Shown piece after piece: positions 43,995 through 53,694 of a stretch of 64,000 nt of DNA (position 1 is the first letter of the stretch; the number at the start of each line of letters is the position of its first letter). This stretch comes from Undibacterium pigrum. Its GTDB lineage: Bacteria > Pseudomonadota > Gammaproteobacteria > Burkholderiales > Burkholderiaceae_D. The position numbers were made by a program, and so were the translations under genes. The notes below the pieces were generated by a model. That model worked only from the letters and a program-made list of their open reading frames with translations. It was not told the DNA's origin and searched no databases. The stretch spans positions 434,001 through 498,000 of the forward strand of contig NZ_QJKB01000003.1 of the NCBI RefSeq assembly GCF_003201815.1, written 5' to 3'.

Positions 43995-45394
43995 GCTGCA
44001 ATCGCCTGTTTGTCTGTTTGCGGGGCACGGCCTTGCAAAGCATCCAGCAATTTTTGGTGGACACCTCCAAAACCGCCATTACTCATGATGAGTACATGGT
44101 CACCTGCCCGGGCTTTGCTGACGATGTCCTGCACCAGTTCATCGATCTTGTGATGACAGACAACTTTGTCACCTAAGGGTGCCAGAGCTTCAGCCAGATC
44201 CCAGCCCAGCGCGGACTTGCCTTCGGTTTCACCAAAGGCAAAGACCAGGTCAGCATGCTCCAGACTTCCGGGCAAGGCTTGTTTCATGGTGCCCAGTTTC
44301 ATGGTATTCGAGCGAGGTTCCAGCACAGCGAGGATGCGCGCATCGCCCACCTTGCGGCGCAAACCTGCAACCGTGGTGGCAACAGCAGTAGGATGATGGG
44401 CAAAATCGTCAATGACGGTGACACCACCGGTAACGCCACGCACTTCCATACGGCGTTTGACGCTGACAAACTGGGCCAGCGCTTCAATCGCGATTTCTGG
44501 GGTGACGCCAACATGGCGGGCAGCGGCAATCGCGGCCAGGGCATTCTGACGATTATGCTCACCATTCAAATTCCACTGCACCTTGCCTTGCAACTGGTCA
44601 TTGAAATACACATCAAAATCTTCGCCGTCTTGCATGACCAGACGCCAGGCCTGATCATTACCAAAGAATTCTTTTTCGCTCCAGCAGCCACGCTTGAGCA
44701 CACGTTCCAGCGAGGCATTGTTGCCATTCACAATCAAACGGCCTACGCCAGGCACGGTACGCACCAGATGGTGGAACTGGGTTTCGATTGCGGCCACATC
44801 AGGAAAGATGTCGGCATGGTCATATTCAAGATTGTTCAGCACGGCAGTCTTGGCATGGTAATGCAAGAACTTGCTGCGCTTGTCGAAGAAAGCGGTATCG
44901 TATTCGTCTGCCTCGATGACAAAGAAGTCAGAAGAATGGCTGCCCCATAAACGGGCAGAGATGCCAAAGTTCAGCGGTACGCCACCGATCAGGAAACCAG
45001 GTGCATAGCCTGCATATTCCAGAATCCAGGCCAGCATGGCCGATGTAGTGGTCTTGCCATGCGTGCCAGCGACAGCGAGTACCCACTTGTCACGCAAGAT
45101 ATGCTCACCCATCCATTGCGGGCCAGATACATACGGCAAGCCACGGTTGAGGATTTCTTCCATCAGGGGGTTACCACGGGTGACAACATTGCCAATAACA
45201 TATAAATCCGGTTCCAGCGCTATCTGCTCGGCCCCATAGCCCGGAGTCAGGCTGATGCCCTGGGATTCGAGCTGGGTGCTCATGGGCGGATAGACATTGG
45301 CATCACAGCCCGTCACGGTATGACCTGCTTCTTTTGCCAACACGGCGAGGCCACCCATGAAAGTGCCGCAGATACCTAATATATGAATATGCAT
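43991..45394 (-). CDS. mpl: UDP-MurNAc-tripeptide recycling ligase
   Basis: Mpl reattaches recovered L-Ala-gamma-D-Glu-meso-DAP to UDP-MurNAc during wall recycling. The 467-residue protein begins MHIHILGICGTFMGGLAVLA and has the ATP-binding GTHGKTTTSAML and the NNLEYDHADIF, NGEHNRQNALAAIAAA blocks of the Mur ligase family. The GICGTFMGG opening distinguishes Mpl from MurC. It is the first gene of a coupled run to the YqiA-like gene and ubiC, and is divergent from a gene of unknown function. Confidence 0.96.
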   Translation of the reverse strand: MHIHILGICGTFMGGLAVLAKEAGHTVTGCDANVYPPMSTQLESQGISLTPGYGAEQIALEPDLYVIGNVVTRGNPLMEEILNRGLPYVSGPQWMGEHILRDKWVLAVAGTHGKTTTSAMLAWILEYAGYAPGFLIGGVPLNFGISARLWGSHSSDFFVIEADEYDTAFFDKRSKFLHYHAKTAVLNNLEYDHADIFPDVAAIETQFHHLVRTVPGVGRLIVNGNNASLERVLKRGCWSEKEFFGNDQAWRLVMQDGEDFDVYFNDQLQGKVQWNLNGEHNRQNALAAIAAARHVGVTPEIAIEALAQFVSVKRRMEVRGVTGGVTVIDDFAHHPTAVATTVAGLRRKVGDARILAVLEPRSNTMKLGTMKQALPGSLEHADLVFAFGETEGKSALGWDLAEALAPLGDKVVCHHKIDELVQDIVSKARAGDHVLIMSNGGFGGVHQKLLDALQGRAPQTDKQAIAA

Positions 45395-45565
45395 AATTGA
45401 ACCAAATTCCAGAATCCCGCAATTCTACCTGAGAGAAGCCATGTTCTTGTCACCACTCGTAACAGAAGCTGAAAACCTATGAATACCTAGGCAAAAAACC
45501 TGCATTTCCCTATGTTAAGAGGTCTTGTTTTTGGATTTACCCAAGGTTTCAGTTATGATTACCCC

Positions 45566-46165
45566 ATGATGATCCATACACCTAATGAAGCAGAGAGCCT
45601 GCGGGCTGAGATTGCTGCGCTGGCGGCGCGTATGATAGCCGAGGATGGGGCTGACTATGCCTCGGCCAAGCGCAAGGCGGCCAAGCAGTTGCTGGGCAAC
45701 CATAAAGTCAAGGGTGATGTCTTGCCTGACAATGCGCAAATCGAGCAGGAAGTGCGCGAATACAATGAATTATTCTTTGGCGATACCCAGCCACAGCGTT
45801 TATTACACTTGCGACAACTCGCACTCGAAATCATGGACGAGCTGGAGCGCTACAGCCCCTACATCGTAGGCGCCGTGCTCAATGGCACGGCAGGCAATCA
45901 TTCTGATATTCACCTGCATTTATTTGCCGACAATACCAAGGATGTTGCTATTTACTTATTAAACAAGGATGTGCAGTTTGAAGTCTCGGAAAGTTTCAAT
46001 AACCGCAATGAAAGTATAGAAACCCTGAGTTTCATGTACAAGAACGAAGGCGTGCATCTGGTTTTGCAAGATCAGGATGCCATACGCAGCGGCCATGGCA
46101 AGAGTACAGAGCGCGCCAATGCAGCAGGCTTGCGAGCGATACTGGCAGAAGCTGACACTGAGTAA
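45566..46165 (+). CDS. Conserved hypothetical, possibly nucleotidyltransferase-like
   Basis: The product (about 199 residues) has an N-terminal helical part (ESLRAEIAALAARMIAEDGADYASAKRKAAKQLLGN split in two) and a strand-rich C-terminal half with YSPYIVGAVLNGTAGNHSDI and HLHLFADNTKDVAIYLL. The GTAG..SDIHLHLF text recalls the G-S/SDIDL active-site motif of nucleotidyltransferases, but the key residues are not all clear. No signal peptide or membrane helix is present. The gene is divergent from mpl; the ATG at 45566 has no good ribosome site and a further start at 45512 is open. Confidence 0.6.
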   Translation: MMIHTPNEAESLRAEIAALAARMIAEDGADYASAKRKAAKQLLGNHKVKGDVLPDNAQIEQEVREYNELFFGDTQPQRLLHLRQLALEIMDELERYSPYIVGAVLNGTAGNHSDIHLHLFADNTKDVAIYLLNKDVQFEVSESFNNRNESIETLSFMYKNEGVHLVLQDQDAIRSGHGKSTERANAAGLRAILAEADTE

Positions 46166-46306
46166 AAGCTTGCCTGGCCATCCAAATGCCAGGCGTGATC
46201 ACCTGAGCAGGGCGACTATAGAAAAAGTCGGCAATGTTGTCGTTGCCTGCGGCATTTTTCGTAAATAGCGACCTGATCTTGCCATCACCCTACTCAATTT
46301 ATCTCT

Positions 46307-47374
46307 CTACTTCTGCGCCACCGCTGCCGCTACCAGCCTGAATCGGGCGATACGCTCATCGGTAGCCGGATGACTGGACGCGTAAGCATAGACGTTACGC
46401 AACCATTTTGGCGTCGCCTCGACTCCGGAGCGTTTGCGACTATTGCTCATGCTTTCCAGCACATTGGCCAGATGCTTGGGCGAAATACCATTTTGCATAA
46501 GGGCAGTAATAGCGTAAGTGTCGGCCTCAACTTCCATATTCCGGCTATATTCCTGCCCTATCAGACCTACCGGTGCAAGTGCTACGACTGAGTTGAAATC
46601 GCCAAACATACTGCCGAGGGCAACTGTCAACAAGCCTTTATGCACCAGGCGGCGCATGGCATGGTGGTTTTGTATATGCCCGATTTCATGTGCCAATACA
46701 CCTGATAATTCGTCTGCCAGCGCATTTGTCAGCTCATTGCCACTATTGCCGACGATGAGTGTCACCAACTGATCTGTAATGACGACGGTTCCACCTGGCA
46801 GGGCAAAGGCATTTGCGCCTATACCTGGCGCATTGCGCACTTCGAGATGAATAGGCACGTATGAATCCTTGGGCTGCAGGCGGCGAAATAATTGCTCGGC
46901 CTGCGCGATTGTACGGTCATCAAGCTCGCTCGGTTTCAGCATGACCTGATCGAGAAAATTGATGATTTCACTACCAAGGGCACGCTCATAACTGACAGGA
47001 ATAAGCGTGGCGATCTTGTCTGCCAATACCGGTACACCCCATTTATACCCGGAGAAAAAGATACCGGCCATGACGATAATGGCCAGCAAGGCTGCCTGCC
47101 ATTTGTGCTGCCAGCGCTCTATGGTGGATGGCGTATAGCCAAGATGAGCCAGCAGGCTTTGCTTGTCGGCCTGGGCATGAATTTCACAATGGCTGCCATC
47201 TGCGAAATTCAAGATGCAGGGCGCATCCTGGAAAGGTTCTTCCAGTTGCAACTGGTTTTTATCTATCTGACGCTCTATGCCCTCACCTGCCAGACTGATA
47301 CCACCAGCCTGGAAATGCAGAATGACCTTGTGCAGCAAAGCCTGGCGATGATCAAAATAATGTGCTTGTATCAT
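46307..47374 (-). CDS. M48-family metallopeptidase with membrane anchor
   Basis: The 355-residue protein has an N-terminal helical and strand part, one membrane helix (LLAIIVMAGIFFSGYKWGVPVL), and an M48 catalytic domain with VLAHEIGHIQNHHAM (HEXXH zinc motif) and the downstream MEVEADTYAI glutamate. The membrane topology places the enzyme outside the cytoplasm or at the membrane. Its start lies nine bases after the DUF898 stop, so they form a pair often seen together in Betaproteobacteria. Substrates are unknown; M48 enzymes are usually quality-control proteases. Confidence 0.9.
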   Translation of the reverse strand: MIQAHYFDHRQALLHKVILHFQAGGISLAGEGIERQIDKNQLQLEEPFQDAPCILNFADGSHCEIHAQADKQSLLAHLGYTPSTIERWQHKWQAALLAIIVMAGIFFSGYKWGVPVLADKIATLIPVSYERALGSEIINFLDQVMLKPSELDDRTIAQAEQLFRRLQPKDSYVPIHLEVRNAPGIGANAFALPGGTVVITDQLVTLIVGNSGNELTNALADELSGVLAHEIGHIQNHHAMRRLVHKGLLTVALGSMFGDFNSVVALAPVGLIGQEYSRNMEVEADTYAITALMQNGISPKHLANVLESMSNSRKRSGVEATPKWLRNVYAYASSHPATDERIARFRLVAAAVAQK

Positions 47375-47383
47375 AAATGCTTT

Positions 47384-48649
47384 CTACCAGGACAAATCAA
47401 AACCAAACAAGTCTGCACTACTGTCACCACTGGCCTGGCCAAACTGCCCTGACTTTCCTGCCTGCGTAGTTTGTGCATGCTGGGTTGCCAGCAGTTGCTC
47501 AAGGCTGGCAGCTTTCACGCTGACATGCTGCAAACGGAAACGGTAGACATTCACCACGGCAAAGGGCCGGTATAAGCCCACAGTCAGCAGCGTCAGGAAC
47601 AGGTTTTTCATTTGCAAAAAATAATAGGCTTTGTACGGCAGATGCGACTCTATCTCTATGCCGGGAAACCGGGTGGCATTCCAGGACTTGTTCCAGATTT
47701 TGACCTGCAATAGTGTGCTGCCGCTGAGGAAGATGGCATACGCCAGCAAAACGACCAGAAACCCCACAGGCACCAGTAGCCAGCCATAAGTTTCGATAAA
47801 AACCTTATAGTTTTCAAGCGCATGATGTTTGAATGAGGCAAAGAAAATTGCACCGCCCATACCAATCACCATGACAAAGATCAGCAGGCTCAGGCCTATG
47901 ATGAAGTAAGACAGGAAAAAAGATCCGCTGGTGAGACTGCAACTACTACTCAATTGTGCAAATGCCAGCCCTTTATGTTGGTACATACGCATACGCGCAT
48001 GCAACCAGGGCCAGCTTAAATAAGGGATAAATGCGAAAGCCAGAATGCCAGGTTTATGGGGCATCAGGACACCAAGCAAACCTGGCAATAACACTACCAG
48101 GCCAAGCGGCAAGTAGGTCGCATAAGCACCAGCAAGCGAGCCATGAAATTGACAGCGCAGGCCCATATAACTGGTATTGCGCAAACGAAAACGCAGAGCA
48201 CTGCGCATCATCCAGGGCACACCCAGCATGAAAATGACAAACAGGCTGAGGGCCAGCGTTTTTGAAAACGTGAACAGGTAGTGATAGCAAAACAGGAGTA
48301 TGACTGCGATCACCCTGCCACGGAAGATGATATTGGGATCGCCATGAAAATTGAAGCTTGCTGCATTCAACTGGGTATTGCGGTCAAAATACTTGAGCCG
48401 CCGCACTTTGGCCCAGGCAGTATAAATACCCAGGGTCGCCAGACTCAGACAGAGATTGACGATCCAGATACGAAAGTACTCCTTGCCAGTGCCTGTAAAT
48501 GAGGGCTGATATTGAGTCAGTTGCTCCTGCGCAGGCGCAGCATTTGAATCTGCACTTGTTACTGCGACTTCCCGATCTGGAATAGTACTTACTGGCAAAG
48601 TGTCTGCCCCATCTGGCCACGCATCCGCCGCCCCTGTTTGTATTTGCAT
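47384..48649 (-). CDS. DUF898/YjgN-family membrane protein
   Basis: The 421-residue protein has several membrane helices and the signature stretch FRIWIVNLCLSLATLGIYTAWAKVRRLKYFDRNT (first part), and a second copy later at YYFLQMKNLFLTLLTVGLYRPF. This is the DUF898 (YjgN) pattern, in which the repeated ..NL.L...TLG.Y..WA..R. motif marks two homologous halves. It lies upstream of the M48 gene in the same operon. The function is unknown but the link to a zinc protease suggests membrane protein quality control. The first 60 residues are a variable, low-complexity extension. Confidence 0.9.
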   Translation of the reverse strand: MQIQTGAADAWPDGADTLPVSTIPDREVAVTSADSNAAPAQEQLTQYQPSFTGTGKEYFRIWIVNLCLSLATLGIYTAWAKVRRLKYFDRNTQLNAASFNFHGDPNIIFRGRVIAVILLFCYHYLFTFSKTLALSLFVIFMLGVPWMMRSALRFRLRNTSYMGLRCQFHGSLAGAYATYLPLGLVVLLPGLLGVLMPHKPGILAFAFIPYLSWPWLHARMRMYQHKGLAFAQLSSSCSLTSGSFFLSYFIIGLSLLIFVMVIGMGGAIFFASFKHHALENYKVFIETYGWLLVPVGFLVVLLAYAIFLSGSTLLQVKIWNKSWNATRFPGIEIESHLPYKAYYFLQMKNLFLTLLTVGLYRPFAVVNVYRFRLQHVSVKAASLEQLLATQHAQTTQAGKSGQFGQASGDSSADLFGFDLSW

Positions 48650-48983
48650 GCCTGAAATCTTTATGGTCTTTTATCTGAAGGTCTTTTTAACTGTTGAGCT
48701 CTGCACCAGGCAGCGACAAGGAAAATAACATAAGACCAATAAGTTTGTAAAATTTTGTTACAAACTTGAGGGCGGGCTGTTGTTTTAACAAGGACAGCAT
48801 GCCATCTTCATCTGGCACACTACTAAATAGCAGCCAGGCCTGGCTGGCTTTGTGATTTTGGATTGCAGGGAAAAAAGGAAAGACTATCTTCCATTGATAA
48901 TAGTCAATTCAGACGAATCAAAGCCGCAAATGATTTACTGCGGTTCTAATCAGGCAAAAGCCGGATAATTCAAGCAGTACAAG
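48650..48983. other. Intergenic region with hairpins between DUF898 and DUF3426 genes
   Basis: This 334-base gap lies between two same-strand genes. It holds the 10-bp inverted repeat at 48741-48767 and, just behind the DUF3426 stop, a CCGCA/TGCGG hairpin (48924-48943) that could end that transcript. No open frame with a ribosome site is visible, and the promoter for the DUF898-M48 pair is expected in its left half. Confidence 0.5.
48741..48767. promoter_or_regulatory. 10-bp perfect inverted repeat
   Basis: AAGTTTGTAA, spacer AATTTTG and TTACAAACTT form perfect arms about 90 bases upstream of the DUF898 start. This could be an operator for the DUF898-M48 pair or a hairpin in its leader RNA. 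Confidence 0.4.
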
Positions 48984-50846
48984 TCAGGGATAAAACACGC
49001 CAACATGAAAACCTGCCGCTTTGAGTGCAGGCAATTCAAAATACAGTTTGATGTTTTGTTCGCCACCTGCGGCGAAGCCTTTTTCCAGCTTGTCCTTTTC
49101 GGTCAGATAATCAGCGGGAGTGAAGGCGCGTTGCAACAGAGGCTTGTCTTTGATGTCGTTCAAGACCAGCTCGATATTGGGCCAGGTCTGTGGCACATCG
49201 CTCTGGTTTTGTATTTGCATGACCAGCATGAAGACATTGCGCTCTGGTGCCAGATTTTGCAATTCATTGGAATCGACGACAATCTTTTCTATCTGTGCCG
49301 GTAAAGTCACCTGGCATTTCAGATAGGTACACGCCTCCAGCAACCAGGGCTTGGTTTGCGGCAGTCTGACTGCCAGCTGGTTACGCAGGATATAGGCAGA
49401 CTGGCCCAGCAATAAAGGTATCAGCAAGATGATCATCAGCGCCAGCATGATATTGGCCATGCGTTTGCGACCACGCTGTTTTTCTGCCTGAATGACAAAA
49501 TTGGGTTTTTCCTGTTCTGCTTCCGGATCGCTGCTGGAATCTTCACTGATGGCAGCCTGTCTGGCCAGAGCAGCTTCGGCATCTCCCAGATACGGCTCCT
49601 TGCCTGTATCTTCTTCTACTGCATCATTGAGTGAGACTGCGTCACCAGGTTCAGCAAGATCGCCATGGTCTTTGTGACGCCAGACTTTGTTGATGCTGTT
49701 GGGCGACAGCATTTCAGTGGCAGCAAACTCATTTGGCTTGTCATTTGTGCTGGCGACTTTTTCGCTCTGCTCTTCTGGCACTTCACTCACTGACCAGTCG
49801 GCAGTTGGCGGGTCCATCAGGGCGGCACGGGTTTCCAGCTCCATGCGGGCAATATCAGTGTCATGCACTTCTTCCACTGGCAACAAGAAGCCACCGTCAC
49901 CCAGATCAAAATCGAGTGCCGATGACGTACTCAGCGTGGGTTCTTGTCTGGGAACGGCATCAGCTTTGTTGACTACGGGCTTGGCTACGGCAGATGGTTC
50001 TGCCATTGCTGTTACCGGCTTCACCAATTGTGGAGCTGCAATTGTACTGGCAACGGGCACAGGTGCTGCCGGTATTGGCTGAGGTGCCTGGGCTGCTGCC
50101 TTGACATCCCTGGGCATGTCAAAAGTTTCTGCCTCAAATTCCAGTTCTGCCTTGCTGATGGCGGCCAGCACTTCAGTAGCCGGCCTGGCAGTAGCACTGA
50201 ATGGCTTGCCGACTGGTGCAGGCCTCTCTGGTGGTACCAGACTGTCTGGCAAGCTCGCGTCGTCTTCCGGCAGCGCTTCTGGCGGAAAAAAGCGGCCAGC
50301 CGGGGCAACAGGAGATGGCGGGACAATACGCGTCTGCTCGAAATCAGGTTCTGGTTCTATTAAGGACGCCAGGTATTCTTCTGGTACTGCTTTGGCTTCC
50401 GCTTTATTTTCTGCTGCAACAACGCTGGCAGTTTCAGGGACGACAGGTTTTGCTGCTGGCGTTGGCACTGCTGCACTGACTTGCGGCTTGGCTGGTGTGA
50501 CAGGTTTAACACTGGCCGCAGCATTCAGGGCAGCGGCGGCAGGTGATGCAGCCGTCGCGTTAGTGGCTACTGAGGTGGCCACTGAGGTGGCTGCTGAAGT
50601 TGCCGCTGCAGCAGTTACGGCATTCGTGGCATTCGTGGCAGTTGGCGCACTTGCTGGCCTGGCAGGCGCAGTGGCAGATACTGGCGCAGGTGCAGGCTTC
50701 TGCCCCTCGCCTGGCAACAGGTTTTCTACAGCATTAAAGGTTTGCTGACATGAGCCACAACGCACCAGGCCCGCATGCAGCTTCAACTGATCATTGGCTA
50801 CCTTGAAGGCAGTCTGACAGTGGGGGCAGCGGGTCGCCAGTGCCAT
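48984..50846 (-). CDS. DUF3426 zinc-ribbon membrane protein
   Basis: The 620-residue protein opens with the MJ0042-type zinc ribbon CPHCQTAFKV and CGSCQQTFNA, continues with a very long proline/alanine/valine-rich linker (residues 45-450, with VATSVATN-type repeats), has one membrane helix (ANIMLALMIILLIPLLLGQ) and ends in a DUF3426 domain (KCQVTLPAQIEKIVVDSNEL, QIQNQSDVPQTWPNIELVLND). The family is found next to prmA throughout Burkholderiales, and its role is unproven. A GAGG ribosome site overlaps the prmA stop, and the start lies seven bases from it, so both are co-translated. The linker is longer than usual. Confidence 0.92.
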   Translation of the reverse strand: MALATRCPHCQTAFKVANDQLKLHAGLVRCGSCQQTFNAVENLLPGEGQKPAPAPVSATAPARPASAPTATNATNAVTAAAATSAATSVATSVATNATAASPAAAALNAAASVKPVTPAKPQVSAAVPTPAAKPVVPETASVVAAENKAEAKAVPEEYLASLIEPEPDFEQTRIVPPSPVAPAGRFFPPEALPEDDASLPDSLVPPERPAPVGKPFSATARPATEVLAAISKAELEFEAETFDMPRDVKAAAQAPQPIPAAPVPVASTIAAPQLVKPVTAMAEPSAVAKPVVNKADAVPRQEPTLSTSSALDFDLGDGGFLLPVEEVHDTDIARMELETRAALMDPPTADWSVSEVPEEQSEKVASTNDKPNEFAATEMLSPNSINKVWRHKDHGDLAEPGDAVSLNDAVEEDTGKEPYLGDAEAALARQAAISEDSSSDPEAEQEKPNFVIQAEKQRGRKRMANIMLALMIILLIPLLLGQSAYILRNQLAVRLPQTKPWLLEACTYLKCQVTLPAQIEKIVVDSNELQNLAPERNVFMLVMQIQNQSDVPQTWPNIELVLNDIKDKPLLQRAFTPADYLTEKDKLEKGFAAGGEQNIKLYFELPALKAAGFHVGVFYP

Positions 50847-50853
50847 AGTCGCC

Positions 50854-51765
50854 TCAGTTACTCAAAGAGCCTGACAACGCGACCCAGCCTTCATGCTCAG
50901 CCCAGACGGTGAGCTTGATGAAAGGCGCATACGCTTCTGCCACTTCTTCAGCCTGCCTTGCCAGCACGCCTGAAAGTATCAGCGAACCACCAGGGGCCAC
51001 ACGGCCTGCCAGCATTGGTGCCATCAACTTTAATGGACTGGACAGGATATTTGCCACGACCACATCAAATTTCTGGGTGGCTGGATGGGCAGCACCAAAG
51101 CCTTCCGGCAGCGCATATTCAATCTGGCAGTTATTGCGCTCAGCATTGAAATTGGCAGACTCAATTGCTTGCGGGTCGATATCCACACCAATGACACTGG
51201 CCGCACCGAGTTTGCTGGCGACCATGGCCAGGATGCCGGAACCACAACCATAATCCAGAACGGACAAGTCTTTGGGCGCATGTGCCTCCAGCCATTCCAT
51301 GCACAGCTTGGTGGTCGGATGGCTACCAGTACCAAAGGCCAGACCAGGATCAAGCTCCAGGATCAGGGCATCAGGATCAGGCGCATCATGCCAGCTAGGC
51401 ACGACCCAGATATTCTTGCCTATATGGATAGGGGCAAACTGCGATTGCGTCAGGCGCACCCAGTCTTGCTCTTCCACATTGCGGGTGATATAGGCTGGCA
51501 CGACAGTCAGGCCGATGGCGGTGGCAGCTTCGGCCACCAGCTCAGCATGATCGGCGTCGATATCGGCAAGCGCAACGACGCGGCTGCGGTCCCAGGCGGC
51601 TTCATCAGGCTCCATGCCTGGCTCACCAAACAGCGGGCGCTCAGCATCCGTACCTTCATCGGCATCTTCCACAGACACCGACAAGGCACCCACATCCATC
51701 AAAGCGTCCGACAAAGCCTCAGCCTGCTCACGCGCTACTTCTATGACTATTTCTATCCAGCCCAT
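50854..51765 (-). CDS. prmA: Ribosomal protein L11 methyltransferase
   Basis: PrmA trimethylates ribosomal protein L11. The 303-residue protein has the N-terminal L11-recognition domain ([20 protein letters not shown]) and the AdoMet fold with [34 protein letters not shown] and [15 protein letters not shown], which is the NxxS-type motif of PrmA. In this genome region it follows accC after the compound repeat and is coupled to the DUF3426 gene. Confidence 0.96.
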   Translation of the reverse strand: MGWIEIVIEVAREQAEALSDALMDVGALSVSVEDADEGTDAERPLFGEPGMEPDEAAWDRSRVVALADIDADHAELVAEAATAIGLTVVPAYITRNVEEQDWVRLTQSQFAPIHIGKNIWVVPSWHDAPDPDALILELDPGLAFGTGSHPTTKLCMEWLEAHAPKDLSVLDYGCGSGILAMVASKLGAASVIGVDIDPQAIESANFNAERNNCQIEYALPEGFGAAHPATQKFDVVVANILSSPLKLMAPMLAGRVAPGGSLILSGVLARQAEEVAEAYAPFIKLTVWAEHEGWVALSGSLSN

Positions 51766-51951
51766 ATTGCTACTTTCTTACGTTCTATATACAGCGTTAT
51801 TACTTCCAGAAACTTCAAGACCCAAAGACTCACCACCGAGTAAGCACAGCGGAAATCAAGATAGGCTACTCAACATTGACGTCAACAGTACAACTCGACA
51901 ACGCATCTTTGCGGCATTTCACTTATTTAATGCATTAAAACTTTTCAATAG

Positions 51952-52208
51952 CAAAAAGCTTACCACAGAGGCTCCATAACAAAACCAAAAGCACAGGGAA
52001 AAACTTATGTTTTCTCTGTGCTTCTTTTTCAACTTCGTAGGTTGGGCTACGGTTTACCAGCCCAACACTGTGCCTTCGATTAAGGTTTACACAGAATCGG
52101 ATGCTGATTGTTGGGCTGGTGATGCGTAGCCCAACCTACATTGTAGAGAGGACTCCAAGGTTTTCCTCTGTGTCTCTGAGTCTCTGTGTTGAGAGGTCTT
52201 AAGGTCTT
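51952..52208. repeat. Compound intergenic repeat, copy 2 (behind accC)
   Basis: The left arm AAAAAGCTTACCACAGAGGC (51954 onwards) resembles copy 1's AAAAAGCTCAACACAGAGGC, and GCACAG-GAAAA (51991) pairs with TTTTC-CTGTGC (52010-52021) as in copy 1. The right end (about 52165-52208), TCTCTGTGTTGAGAGGTCTT plus AAGGTCTT, is identical to the end of copy 1. The element stops six bases from the accC stop codon. Its cargo is a different inverted repeat (52037-52140). The adjoining 51766-51951, ahead of prmA, holds a degenerate AAGACCCAAAGACTCACCAC and no gene. Confidence 0.7.
52037..52140. repeat. Long imperfect inverted repeat inside compound repeat 2
   Basis: GTAGGTTGGGCTACG-5 bases-CCAGCCCAACA (52037-52067) is repeated in inverse as TGTTGGGCTGG-5 bases-CGTAGCCCAACCTAC (52109-52139), with about 40 bases between. 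The arms of about 31 bases have a few mismatches only in the five-base middle part. The TAGGTTGGGCTACG type is a common dispersed sequence in proteobacterial intergenic regions (from general knowledge). Confidence 0.65.
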
Positions 52209-52214
52209 CAGCTC

Positions 52215-53582
52215 TTACTTACTTTTCTTCGACAACTCCGGCATATCCGCTAACTTGTGTTCCAAATAATGAATATTCGTACCACCTTCAATAAACCGTG
52301 CATCTATCATCAGCTCGCGGTGCAGCGGGATGTTGGTTTGTATGCCTTCGACCACCATCTCTGACAAGGCGATCTGCATGCGGCGGATAGCCTGTTCACG
52401 GGTTTCACCATAGGCGATAACCTTGCCTATCATGGAGTCATAATTCGGCGGCACGAAATAACCGGCATAAGCATGCGAATCTACACGTATGCCTGGGCCA
52501 CCCGGTGTATGCCAAGATGTGATGCGACCTGGCGAAGGAGTGAACTTGAACGGGTCTTCCGCATTGATACGGCACTCAATGGCATGGCCCTTGAGCATGA
52601 TATCGGTTTGCTTGAAACGCAGTTTTTCATTGAAAGCGATGCGTATCTGTTCCTGCACGATATCCACACCAGTGATCATTTCGGTCACCGGATGTTCAAC
52701 TTGCACGCGGGTATTCATTTCGATGAAATAGAATTCACCGTTTTCGTACAAGAATTCAAAGGTACCTGCACCACGATAGCCTATCTTGCGGCAGGCGGCG
52801 GCACAACGGTCACCAATTTTTTCTATGGTCTTGCGCGGGATACCAGGTGCAGGTGCTTCTTCAACAACTTTCTGATGGCGGCGCTGCATGGAGCAATCGC
52901 GTTCGCCCAGCCAGATGGCATTGCCGTGCTGGTCAGCCAGGATCTGGATTTCCACGTGACGCGGGTTTTCCAGAAACTTTTCCATATACACTTCAGGATT
53001 ACCAAAGGCGGCACCGGCTTCTGACTTGGTCATGGTGACCGCATTCAGCAGGGCAGCTTCAGTATGCACTACACGCATACCGCGACCACCACCACCGCCA
53101 GCGGCCTTGATGATGACAGGGTAACCAACCTTGCGGGCAGTTTGCACGATGACTTTAGGGTCGTCTGGCAATGCACCTTCAGAGCCTGGCACGCATGGCA
53201 CACCAGCTTTGATCATGGCATGCTTGGCCGAAACCTTGTCACCCATCATGCGGATGGATTCAGCACGCGGGCCGATGAAGACAAAACCGGATTGTTCTAC
53301 ACGTTCGGCAAAATCGGCATTTTCAGACAAAAAACCGTAGCCTGGATGGATAGCCTGGGCATCAGTCACTTCAGCGGCGCTGATGATGGCTGGCATGCTC
53401 AGGTAACTTAAATTCGATGGTGCCGGGCCTATGCAAACAGATTCGTCAGCCAGCTTGACATATTTTGCTTCGCGGTCGGCTTCAGAATGCACGACCACGG
53501 TTTTGATACCCATCTCGCGGCAGGCGCGCTGTATTCGTAGCGCGATTTCACCACGATTGGCGATAAGAATTTTTTCAAACAT
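52215..53582 (-). CDS. accC: Biotin carboxylase subunit of acetyl-CoA carboxylase
   Basis: AccC carboxylates the biotin on AccB with bicarbonate and ATP, the first step of fatty acid synthesis. The 455-residue protein begins [20 protein letters not shown] and carries [14 protein letters not shown] (ATP loop), [17 protein letters not shown] and [20 protein letters not shown], all as in E. coli AccC. It follows accB after 111 bases on the same strand. Its stop is followed after six bases by the compound repeat, which separates it from prmA. Confidence 0.98.
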   Translation of the reverse strand: MFEKILIANRGEIALRIQRACREMGIKTVVVHSEADREAKYVKLADESVCIGPAPSNLSYLSMPAIISAAEVTDAQAIHPGYGFLSENADFAERVEQSGFVFIGPRAESIRMMGDKVSAKHAMIKAGVPCVPGSEGALPDDPKVIVQTARKVGYPVIIKAAGGGGGRGMRVVHTEAALLNAVTMTKSEAGAAFGNPEVYMEKFLENPRHVEIQILADQHGNAIWLGERDCSMQRRHQKVVEEAPAPGIPRKTIEKIGDRCAAACRKIGYRGAGTFEFLYENGEFYFIEMNTRVQVEHPVTEMITGVDIVQEQIRIAFNEKLRFKQTDIMLKGHAIECRINAEDPFKFTPSPGRITSWHTPGGPGIRVDSHAYAGYFVPPNYDSMIGKVIAYGETREQAIRRMQIALSEMVVEGIQTNIPLHRELMIDARFIEGGTNIHYLEHKLADMPELSKKSK

Positions 53583-53694
53583 GATTTAACTTTGCGGTGG
53601 CAATGGTTGCAATTGCGTGAGCAGAAAACCCTGTCCGGTATGATTGCCCTCAACACGGGCAAAGCGGCAGTCAGTTCGCGCACGCGCGCCTGGA

